Position numbers and translations under genes: made by a program. Under the pieces are notes generated by a model. It did no database searches. It worked only from the letters and a program-made list of their open reading frames with translations, and was not told the origin of the DNA. From the NCBI GenBank assembly GCA_900554605.1, contig USHU01000084.1, forward strand, positions 1 through 5,675: DNA of 5,675 nucleotides. The letters run 5' to 3'. Origin of the DNA: an uncultured Actinomyces sp. (lineage in GTDB: Bacteria; Actinomycetota; Actinomycetes; Actinomycetales; Actinomycetaceae). Shown in pieces: positions 1 through 5,675 of this stretch; positions within the stretch are counted from its first letter, which is position 1, and each line of letters opens with the position of its first letter.

Positions 1-1082
1 TCATCCTTGAAAGGCCCTAGGCCTACAGGAAGCATCATCGCCGCGGTAACGCCAACGATGTCATCGCGTTCATGAGCAAGCTTTCGAATTTCATCGGCGA
101 AAACACTGGTCCACGCGAAGCGGGCCGGAGCAATGGGAAGCCCCGTTTCCGGGTGGATCCTTCCCACGGCATGGAAACGGTCCGCGATGTCTTCTTCGGC
201 TGGGGTGTAGCCGCGTCCCTTTTGTGTCATCACATGGATGAGTACAGGTTCGTGAAGCTCGCGGGCACGATTGAAGATCTCTTCCATAGCAGCGATATCG
301 TGCCCGTTAACGGGTCCGAGGTATTTCAGGCCAAGGTCTTCAAACATTGCCTGCGGAATGAGGGTGTCTTTAAGCCCTGTTTTCAGGCCATGCAACGCGC
401 CGTAAGTTGCTCGTCCTGGCTCACCGAAATTCATGAGAGTCCGTTTGCCCCAAGACAGTGCTTTCTCATAGTTCTGCGATGAACGCAGAAGATCGAGATG
501 GCGTGCAAAAGCGCCGATCGTTGGCGCATAGGAGCGGCCATTATCGTTGACGACGATAATGGCGCGCCGCTTGGGATCCGACGCAATATTATTGAGCGCC
601 TCCCACGCCATTCCGCCGGTCAATGCGCCATCGCCAATAACCCCAATAGTCCACGTAGGGTCCTTCCTTCGCGCCTTCTCACGCGAGATTCCATCGACCC
701 ACGATAGGGATGAGGACGCGTGAGAATTCTCTACGACATCGTGGATGGATTCTTTGCGACTGGGGTATCCCGAAATGCCACCTTCTTGGCGTAGCTGTGA
801 AAAATCCTGGCGACCAGTGAGCAGCTTATGGACGTAGGTCTGGTGCCCGGTATCGAAAACGATTGTGTCAGAAGGAGAGCGGAAGACTCGATGAAGCGCA
901 ATGGTGAGTTCAACAACGCCAAGGTTCGGTCCAAGGTGCCCGCCAGTTTTCGAGACGTCATCGATCAGTTTCGTCCGAATCTCTTCAGCAAGAGAGTCTA
1001 ATCGCGCGGCGGGAATCCGCCTGAGATCGCGGGGTGAATCAATAGTGCTCAGCAGCGAAGCTTGATTCTCGGATTGCGTCAT
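1..1082 (-). CDS. dxs: 1-deoxy-D-xylulose-5-phosphate synthase, N-terminal part (3' end beyond left edge)
   Basis: DXS condenses pyruvate and glyceraldehyde 3-phosphate, with thiamine diphosphate (ThDP) and Mg2+, into 1-deoxy-D-xylulose 5-phosphate. This is the first step of the cytosolic MEP isoprenoid pathway and also feeds thiamine and pyridoxal synthesis. The frame has no stop from the ATG at 1082-1080 to the left edge, giving 360 residues of a usual ~620-640. Visible family motifs are GGHLGPNLG (residues 47-55, substrate/ThDP His49), FDTGHQTYVHK (76-86, His80), the ThDP/Mg signature starting GDGALTGG (150-157) and ending NDN (179-181), and DRFHAVG (301-307). The pyrimidine-binding domain begins near residue 322. 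The window stops just before the expected catalytic Glu of the IAEQH motif, so that residue cannot be checked. The start fits the family N-terminus (MTQ...LLSTIDSPRDLRRIP). In-frame TTG (1127) and GTG (1160) upstream are less likely. No Shine-Dalgarno precedes the ATG. The gene is divergent from the S9 peptidase. Identification is very secure. Confidence 0.97.
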   Translation of the reverse strand, partial: MTQSENQASLLSTIDSPRDLRRIPAARLDSLAEEIRTKLIDDVSKTGGHLGPNLGVVELTIALHRVFRSPSDTIVFDTGHQTYVHKLLTGRQDFSQLRQEGGISGYPSRKESIHDVVENSHASSSLSWVDGISREKARRKDPTWTIGVIGDGALTGGMAWEALNNIASDPKRRAIIVVNDNGRSYAPTIGAFARHLDLLRSSQNYEKALSWGKRTLMNFGEPGRATYGALHGLKTGLKDTLIPQAMFEDLGLKYLGPVNGHDIAAMEEIFNRARELHEPVLIHVMTQKGRGYTPAEEDIADRFHAVGRIHPETGLPIAPARFAWTSVFADEIRKLAHERDDIVGVTAAMMLPVGLGPFKD

Positions 1083-1089
1083 GGAAACG

Positions 1090-1095
1090 ATTCTA
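1090..1095 (-). promoter_or_regulatory. Putative -10 box of dxs (predicted leaderless mRNA)
   Basis: Read on the minus strand, TAGAAT matches the actinobacterial TANNNT -10 consensus and ends 7 nt before the dxs ATG. Transcription would therefore start at or within a base or two of the A of ATG. The sequence between box and ATG (CGTTTCC) has no ribosome binding site, which fits leaderless translation. A weak -35 candidate, TTGAGC (1120-1115), lies 19 bp upstream. The position is seen in the sequence; the promoter function is inferred. Confidence 0.55.
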
Positions 1096-1177
1096 GTGTC
1101 AAGGATGCGATGAGGCTCAAAGAGCAACCGAGTTTCAAGGGCGAGAATTCTTCGAGGCACGAGATCGCACCACGAAT

Positions 1178-1183
1178 TAGAAT
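1178..1183 (+). promoter_or_regulatory. Putative -10 box of the S9 peptidase gene
   Basis: TAGAAT on the plus strand would place a transcription start near 1190 and give a leader of about 30 nt that contains the ribosome binding site at 1212-1217. I see no convincing -35 hexamer at 16-19 bp spacing, so this rests on the -10 match and its position alone. It is the same hexamer proposed for the divergent dxs gene about 85 bp away. Confidence 0.4.
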
Positions 1184-1211
1184 AGAGCTGGCGAGAACTT
1201 TCCCCATGTAG

Positions 1212-1217
1212 AAGGAG
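1212..1217 (+). promoter_or_regulatory. Ribosome binding site that decides the S9 peptidase start
   Basis: AAGGAG is a strong Shine-Dalgarno sequence followed by two adjacent ATG codons, at 1220 and 1223. It is 2 nt from the first ATG, too close for normal initiation, and 5 nt from the second. This favours 1223 as the true start. Confidence 0.75.
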
Positions 1218-1222
1218 ACATG

Positions 1223-3220
1223 ATGAGCGTGCAACGCCCGTACGGACAGTGGGATTCTCCTGTAGAAGCTGATTCGTATACCCAGACATCAGTGCAGCTG
1301 TCGCAGGTACGCGTCGACGAGGCCGATACCTACTGGGTTGAAGGAAATCCCCGCGACCAGGGGCGCAACACCCTTTTGCGTTCGAATTCAATGGGAGAGA
1401 TTTCTGAAGTTCTTCCTTTGATTGATGGCATTCGCCTGCCTGACGTACGCACACGCGTCCATGAGTACGGTGGCAAGGCCTACGCGGTCTCGGAAGGATT
1501 AATTGTCTTCTCTGACGGTTTTGATGGCCGCGTCTACGCATTCAATACCCGCGATCCTCACCGCAAACTTGTTCCTCTTACGCCCCTGGGCAAGGTGCGC
1601 TATGGTGACTTCGAAATCGCAGACGTACGCGGCCTCGTTTATGCCGTTGCAGAGGATCACTCGAACCCAGGTGAACCCGTCAACTCTCTTGTTGCGATTC
1701 CTCTGGACGGACGCGCAGCCCGTAACGCCTTCGAAATCATGTCGATCTTCAGCGGTACTGACTTCGTTTCTTCCCCAGCAATTAGCCCTGACGGCACGAA
1801 ACTCGCGTGGCTGAGCTGGAACCATCCTGAGATGGCCTGGACGCACTCCACCTTGCATGTAGGCGCTCTGGACTTTGAAGGGCGAGTATCTGCTTCCCTG
1901 GTTCTGGTTGACCGCCCGAAGGTCTGCGTCTACGAGCCTCGTTGGACCCTCAATGGCGACCTCATCCACGTTGACGATTCTTCTGGTTGGGCGAATCTCT
2001 ACCGTACCGAAGGCTTCCATTGGAATGACGATGAAGATGCGCTTGCATGGATGGGACGTTTGCGGACTCGTCCGCTCCACCCCAGTCCTCGTGCCTTCTC
2101 GCACCCGCACTGGCAGCTCGGACTGCATTCCTACGACAATTTCGACTACGAGAATTTGATTTGTTCGTGGGCTGAGAACGGAACCTGGCATTTGGGAACC
2201 GTTCGCCTCGATAACGGAATGTGTGAAGAATGGCGTACCCCATGGTGGCCGACTGGTAATGTTGCGTGCTTTGAGGGGCGCGTTGTCACTCTTGCCGACT
2301 CCCCCACCCACGAACCTGCCATTGTCGAAGTTAGCGGTGGCTCTTCTCGCGTCATGCGTTCCTCCTCGCAAGAACGACTCCCTGAAGAACTGATCTCACA
2401 GGCGCGACAAGTTTCATGGACGAGCAGTGACGGAGAAACCGTCTACGGCTTCTACTATGCACCGAAAAACCCGCAGTTTACTGCTCCCGAGGGGGAGCTT
2501 CCGCCCCTCTTGGTCAACGTGCACGGAGGCCCGACCTCTTCGGCGCGCGCTGGCCTCTCCATCGGCGTGCAGTACTGGACGTCACGAGGCTTCGCCTACC
2601 TTGATGTCAACTACCGCGGCTCCACCGGTTTCGGGCGCACGTATCGTGAGCGCTTGAACGGACACTGGGGGGTCCTCGACGTCCAGGATTGCGCAGAGGG
2701 TGCTCAGTACCTGGTTTCTCAAGGATTGGCCGATCCCGCGCGCCTTGCGATCCGAGGCCGCTCCTCAGGTGGCTACACCGTCCTTTCTGCCTTGGCCGAT
2801 ACTGACGTCTTCACCGCTGGAACTTCTCTCTTTGGTATCGCTGACCTCAAACTACTAGAAGCGACAACCCACAAGTTTGAATCCCACTACGATCTCAAGC
2901 TGCTCGGCTCGGACAATCTTGAAGATGCATTGTGGATCGAGCGTTCCCCGATACACAAGATTGACCAGATCCATGCGCCGCTTCTTCTCCTCCAGGGAAG
3001 CGCCGACAAGGTCGTGCCTCCTTCCCACGCCGAATCGATGTACGAGGCGCTTCGTGGCGACGGACGCGCGGTTGCTTTACGTATTTATGAGGGCGAGGGC
3101 CACGGCTTCCGCCGCGCCGAGAATATTAAAGACTCGTGGGAAAGCGAACTCAGCTTCTACTCGCAAGTCTGGAAGCTTAATGCTTCGTGTCCTGTGCAGG
3201 TAGAGATTCAAAACCTCTAA
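1223..3220 (+). CDS. S9-family (prolyl oligopeptidase type) serine peptidase
   Basis: Predicted cytosolic serine peptidase of 665 residues that cleaves short peptides, of the dipeptidyl-/acylaminoacyl-peptidase (S9C-like) type. The N-terminal ~400 residues have the beta-propeller character of the family, including the early TRVHEYGGKAY motif and ISPDGTKLAWLSW. The C-terminal ~250 residues are an alpha/beta-hydrolase. Seen there are HGGP (434-437, oxyanion-hole region), NYRGSTGFG, the nucleophile elbow GRSSGG with Ser514, Asp595 in GSADKVVP and His627 in GEGHGF, so the triad is complete. No signal peptide or membrane segment is visible, and the length is normal for the family. I chose the ATG at 1223 on ribosome-binding-site spacing; the ATG at 1220 would add one Met. 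The gene is monocistronic: divergent from dxs and convergent with the methyltransferase, with a hairpin after its stop. Exact substrate preference (prolyl, dipeptidyl or acylaminoacyl) cannot be read from the sequence, and nothing links it to isoprenoid synthesis. Confidence 0.95.
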   Translation: MSVQRPYGQWDSPVEADSYTQTSVQLSQVRVDEADTYWVEGNPRDQGRNTLLRSNSMGEISEVLPLIDGIRLPDVRTRVHEYGGKAYAVSEGLIVFSDGFDGRVYAFNTRDPHRKLVPLTPLGKVRYGDFEIADVRGLVYAVAEDHSNPGEPVNSLVAIPLDGRAARNAFEIMSIFSGTDFVSSPAISPDGTKLAWLSWNHPEMAWTHSTLHVGALDFEGRVSASLVLVDRPKVCVYEPRWTLNGDLIHVDDSSGWANLYRTEGFHWNDDEDALAWMGRLRTRPLHPSPRAFSHPHWQLGLHSYDNFDYENLICSWAENGTWHLGTVRLDNGMCEEWRTPWWPTGNVACFEGRVVTLADSPTHEPAIVEVSGGSSRVMRSSSQERLPEELISQARQVSWTSSDGETVYGFYYAPKNPQFTAPEGELPPLLVNVHGGPTSSARAGLSIGVQYWTSRGFAYLDVNYRGSTGFGRTYRERLNGHWGVLDVQDCAEGAQYLVSQGLADPARLAIRGRSSGGYTVLSALADTDVFTAGTSLFGIADLKLLEATTHKFESHYDLKLLGSDNLEDALWIERSPIHKIDQIHAPLLLLQGSADKVVPPSHAESMYEALRGDGRAVALRIYEGEGHGFRRAENIKDSWESELSFYSQVWKLNASCPVQVEIQNL

Positions 3221-3236
3221 GTTTCTTGGACAGACA

Positions 3237-3272
3237 TGGTGTGGGGGACCAAAACAGTCTGCCCCCACACCA
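3237..3272. terminator. Probable bidirectional hairpin terminator between convergent genes
   Basis: A perfect 11-bp inverted repeat, TGGTGTGGGGG (3237-3247) and CCCCCACACCA (3262-3272), encloses a 14-nt loop. It lies 16 bp after the S9 peptidase stop and about 35 bp after the methyltransferase stop on the other strand, so it can serve both. Neither side has a proper T-tract (plus-strand tail CTAGTTAGTT), so it is a strong stem without the classical U-run, as is common in actinobacteria. A competing 5-bp pairing, CAGAC (3231-3235) with GTCTG (3257-3261), is also present. The hairpin is certain; the termination role is inferred. Confidence 0.75.
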
Positions 3273-3307
3273 CTAGTTAGTTCAGCACCAAGTGCGTACT
3301 GGATGCA

Positions 3308-4570
3308 TCAATCCCTGGTGAGGACCGTCATCACCTCGAAATGGTGCGTGTAAGGGAACAAATCCCACGCCCTCATATCTGAAATGCGGTAGCCCTTCTC
3401 GCATAGATCGTGAAGATCACGAGACGCAGCTGCTGGATCACACGAAACCAGAACGATGCATTGAGCTCCTGTGGAGGCCATCGCATGACACACCTCCTGA
3501 CCTGCGCCCGCGCGCGGCGGATCTGCAACGATGACTTCTGCGCCACCGATGTAATCGTTCAACTCTCGTACTGCACCGCCATCCACGTCACCGACGAATG
3601 GCTCGCAGGCGCCGCGCCCAAGATTGTTCGCGGCATCAGCAACCGCGGCCTCGTCCCCTTCAAGAGTGACCAAGGCACCACGCTCGCCTACAACGCGAGA
3701 AAGGGGAAGCGAAAAGAGGCCCGCGCCCGAATACAGTTCCATGACCCGAGAGGGGCAATGAGCGCTCACGATCTCTTCGACGTTTCGTGCCAATACCTCG
3801 GCGCCGCTTCGGTGGGTCTGCCAAAAACCCCACGGACGAACCGCGTAGTCATCGCTTCCTTGACGATGTGAAATGCGCCAGTGTAAAGGACCATCCCAAG
3901 AATTGCCTTCCCCGTCCCAGCAGCCGTGATCCGTGCAGATCACGGGAGTGCCGCCAGGTGGTGCGATGAGGCGAATACGCGATCCCTGTGGGAGAGAAGA
4001 AAAGATCTTGTTGCCTTCCCAAACGGGAAGTTCATTGATCTGAACTGCTGCCAAGGGCATCGAATCAAGTCGCACAATCTTGTGGGAGCGATACTGGCGC
4101 ATCCCAAGGAAGCCTTCCGCATCGACAACACACTCAATGCGTGTGCGTCGCCCGAGAAGACTGGCGGATTCCTCATCACCAGGCGCAGGATGAACCTCTA
4201 CTCCCCCAATCGCATCGATCTGTTGCAAAACGCGCTCACGGCCAATGCGCCCGAGCTGATCCACTAAAACCTGACTCTTCCATCGACGCTGTCCTTGGGG
4301 ACTCACATGCGCAAGTTCCCCGCCGCCTACGCCTCCAGGTCCAGCAGCGGGCCACACGCTGGGAATTCTATCGGGGCTGCCTTCAAGAATTTCTATAGCG
4401 TCGGCCCAGGCCATACGCTTCTGGCGATCAATGATGCGTGCACGAACACGCTCGCCGGGCAACGCATGCCGAACAAAAACCACGCGGCCAGACTCATCTC
4501 GAGCGATGCAAGCACCACCGTGAGCAGGAGGGCCGATCGTGAGTTCACAAATCTCGTTGCCTACTTTCAT
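3308..4570 (-). CDS. Class I SAM-dependent RNA methyltransferase, TrmA/RlmD (m5U) family
   Basis: Predicted cytosolic enzyme that transfers methyl from S-adenosylmethionine to C5 of a uridine in tRNA or rRNA; the target cannot be told from sequence. At 420 residues it has family length. A TRAM-like RNA-binding domain covers about residues 1-62 (GPPAHGGACIAR, HALPGERV). The catalytic domain shows FWQTH (249-253), SAM motif I ELYSGAGLFSLPLS (278-291), the acidic LEGDEAAV (303-310), DPPRAG (350-355), the nucleophile Cys377 in VSCDP and the general base Glu412 in FPYTHHFE. The four cysteines that hold the 4Fe-4S cluster in E. coli RlmD are absent: the CGGC-equivalent region reads VGGGELAHVS (81-90). 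I believe this is usual for actinobacterial members. The ATG has a good Shine-Dalgarno (GGAG at 4579-4576, 5 nt spacing) inside the upstream permease gene, and its ATGA overlaps the permease stop. Together these indicate one operon with translational coupling. Confidence 0.93.
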   Translation of the reverse strand: MKVGNEICELTIGPPAHGGACIARDESGRVVFVRHALPGERVRARIIDRQKRMAWADAIEILEGSPDRIPSVWPAAGPGGVGGGELAHVSPQGQRRWKSQVLVDQLGRIGRERVLQQIDAIGGVEVHPAPGDEESASLLGRRTRIECVVDAEGFLGMRQYRSHKIVRLDSMPLAAVQINELPVWEGNKIFSSLPQGSRIRLIAPPGGTPVICTDHGCWDGEGNSWDGPLHWRISHRQGSDDYAVRPWGFWQTHRSGAEVLARNVEEIVSAHCPSRVMELYSGAGLFSLPLSRVVGERGALVTLEGDEAAVADAANNLGRGACEPFVGDVDGGAVRELNDYIGGAEVIVADPPRAGAGQEVCHAMASTGAQCIVLVSCDPAAASRDLHDLCEKGYRISDMRAWDLFPYTHHFEVMTVLTRD

Positions 4571-5675
4571 GCCCTCTCCGTCGCCTCGCGCCGTTTGAAG
4601 GGATCGTTCACGCTCTGACGTCCTTCAACTTCCGCCTCTTCACCAAGCTTCCACGGAACGATAGTGACGACAACGCCGGGAATACGAAGCAAAGACCGCG
4701 ACAGACGCAGCGCCATCTGATTGTGGAGCAGGTTCTCCCACCAGTGGCGAACAAGGAACTCGGGAATATAGATCACAAGCATTTCGCCTGGAGAACGAAG
4801 GCGCCGTGCTCGCACATACGACTTCACAATCTGCGTGACATCTCTGAATGGGGAGGAAATCAATGTGAGTGGAACCGGAAGTCCCGATTCAGTCCACTCG
4901 CGGCGAATATGTTCTTCTTCGTCAAGATCCGCAACCACAGAGACGATTTCAAGGTTGGTTGGCGATTGAACACGCGCTGTTGCGATTGCACGCATCGAAG
5001 GCTTTGAAAGGTTCGATACCAACACGAGGGCCCTGACACGGGTGGGAAGGGCACGTCGAGCATGCCAGTCATCGATACGTAGCTGCCCGCGAATCGTGTC
5101 GTAGTGGCGGCGAATCAAACGCTGAATACCAAAGACCAGAGCGATCATGACAACAGTGATCCACGCACCGTGCGTAAACTTCGTGACGAGGACGATGGTA
5201 AGGACAAAACCGGTCATCATAAAACCGACAATATTGATCGACCTCGAGCGCAGAACTTTGCTGCGTTCTCCCCCGTTCTGAGGCAGTCGAAGACGTTTAT
5301 TCCAATGTCGGATCATTCCCAGCTGTGAGAGTGTGAAGGAAACAAAAACGCCGACGACATAGAGCTGAATGAGGCGAGTTACGCTCGCATCAAAAAGAAT
5401 AACCAAGGCCGAGGCGCCGACTGCCAAGACCATAATTCCGTTGGAGTAAGAGAGTCGATCACCGCGCTTGTAGAGCTGGCGCGGTAAGAAGGAGTCGCGT
5501 GAAAGAACCGAGGCCAAGGTCGGGAAGCCATTAAAGGCGGTGTTTGCGGCAAGCACGAGGATAAAACCCGTCACTGCCGTTACCAGAATAAAGAGAACGG
5601 AGCCTTCTCCGAAGATTGTCGAGGCCAGTTGGCCAATAACCGGAGCAAAATGAACCTCAGGGTGAGGCGTTCCGT
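4567..5675 (-). CDS. APC-superfamily permease, C-terminal part (5' end beyond right edge)
   Basis: Inner-membrane transporter, probably for amino acids or another small solute; the substrate cannot be read. The frame is open to the right edge and shows 368 residues of a protein that in actinobacterial relatives is about 650 long. A GTG at 5574 is internal, since the frame continues upstream with family-like sequence (HPEVHFAPVIGQLASTIFGEG). Counting from the first full codon at the edge, likely membrane helices lie near 26-44, 79-94, 102-118, 148-164 and 168-184. Family-like stretches are LVLAANTAFNGFP (39-51), FLPRQLYKRGDRLSYSNGI (62-80) and VTKFTHGAW (163-171). Residues ~211-345 form a soluble alpha/beta domain, followed by a charged C-terminal tail. 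A domain resembling universal stress protein folds is plausible but not shown. The stop overlaps the methyltransferase ATG by 4 bp (ATGA). The gene pair resembles M. tuberculosis Rv2690c-Rv2689c. Its promoter must lie outside the window. Confidence 0.9.
   Translation of the reverse strand, partial: GTPHPEVHFAPVIGQLASTIFGEGSVLFILVTAVTGFILVLAANTAFNGFPTLASVLSRDSFLPRQLYKRGDRLSYSNGIMVLAVGASALVILFDASVTRLIQLYVVGVFVSFTLSQLGMIRHWNKRLRLPQNGGERSKVLRSRSINIVGFMMTGFVLTIVLVTKFTHGAWITVVMIALVFGIQRLIRRHYDTIRGQLRIDDWHARRALPTRVRALVLVSNLSKPSMRAIATARVQSPTNLEIVSVVADLDEEEHIRREWTESGLPVPLTLISSPFRDVTQIVKSYVRARRLRSPGEMLVIYIPEFLVRHWWENLLHNQMALRLSRSLLRIPGVVVTIVPWKLGEEAEVEGRQSVNDPFKRREATERA
4573..4579 (-). promoter_or_regulatory. 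Ribosome binding site of the methyltransferase, inside the permease gene
   Basis: On the minus strand GGAGAGG precedes the methyltransferase ATG, with GGAG ending 5 nt before it. The site is embedded in the last codons of the permease gene. With the ATGA stop/start overlap at 4570-4567, it points to termination-reinitiation coupling rather than an independent transcript. No promoter-like box was recognised just upstream. Confidence 0.7.

Noticed and set aside
72..707. Plus-strand open frames of 136 and 69 residues over the left region
   Set aside because: They are antisense to dxs, whose minus-strand translation matches the family throughout; no ribosome binding site or family resemblance was seen.
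1097..1102. Perfect TTGACA (minus strand) upstream of dxs as a -35 box
   Set aside because: A 17-bp spacer would put the -10 hexamer (ACGCAA) inside the dxs coding sequence, where it does not match; the nearby TAGAAT is too close to pair with it.
1083..1222. Possible thiamine (TPP) riboswitch ahead of dxs
   Set aside because: There is no CUGAGA-type or other TPP aptamer motif, and the likely transcription start at the ATG leaves no leader.
1499..2371. Long 290-residue open frame on the minus strand inside the S9 peptidase gene
   Set aside because: It lies wholly within a convincing gene, its translation resembles no family I recognise, and it is Arg/Gly-rich as expected for an antisense shadow frame.
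3410..3871. 153-residue plus-strand open frame within the methyltransferase region
   Set aside because: It is a shadow of the minus-strand methyltransferase, whose motifs are intact in this interval.
5572..5574. GTG at 5574 as the start of a separate 335-residue protein
   Set aside because: The frame stays open upstream to the window edge and the added 33 residues fit the permease family, including the N-terminal half of a membrane helix, so the GTG is an internal valine.

Overview
The window reads as ordinary chromosomal sequence from an actinobacterium of moderate GC (roughly mid-50s percent by eye). Protein character and gene neighbourhood support this. The permease fragment, the m5U-type RNA methyltransferase without Fe-S cysteines and the DXS all look like actinobacterial family members. 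The permease-methyltransferase pair with dxs nearby recalls the Mycobacterium tuberculosis Rv2690c/Rv2689c...Rv2682c (dxs1) region, cited from memory. The moderate GC would fit a host- or animal-associated Actinomycetaceae-like organism, but that placement is a guess.

Layout from left to right. (1) Positions 1-1082, minus strand: the N-terminal 360 residues of 1-deoxy-D-xylulose-5-phosphate synthase (dxs), whose C-terminal part lies beyond the left edge. (2) Positions 1083-1222: a 140-bp divergent promoter region. It carries a TAGAAT -10-like box for each direction; the dxs box sits so close to the ATG that the mRNA is predicted to be leaderless. (3) Positions 1223-3220, plus strand: a complete S9-family (prolyl oligopeptidase type) serine peptidase with an intact Ser-Asp-His triad. 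(4) Positions 3221-3307: a short convergent intergenic region with a perfect 11-bp GC-rich hairpin, probably a bidirectional terminator. (5) Positions 3308-4570, minus strand: a complete TrmA/RlmD-family RNA 5-methyluridine methyltransferase. (6) Positions 4567-5675, minus strand: the C-terminal 368 residues of a large APC-superfamily permease with a cytosolic tail domain, truncated by the right edge. Its stop codon overlaps the methyltransferase start as ATGA, so the two are translationally coupled in one operon.

The genes are housekeeping and do not form one pathway: isoprenoid precursor synthesis (dxs), cytosolic peptide turnover (S9 peptidase), RNA modification and amino-acid/cation-type transport. 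No RNA gene, CRISPR array, insertion sequence, prophage or other mobile element is visible. Coding density is high and the long open frames on the opposite strands are shadows. I see no evidence for a new system here. The items worth a second look are small: the predicted leaderless dxs, the coupled permease-methyltransferase pair, and the missing Fe-S cysteines.
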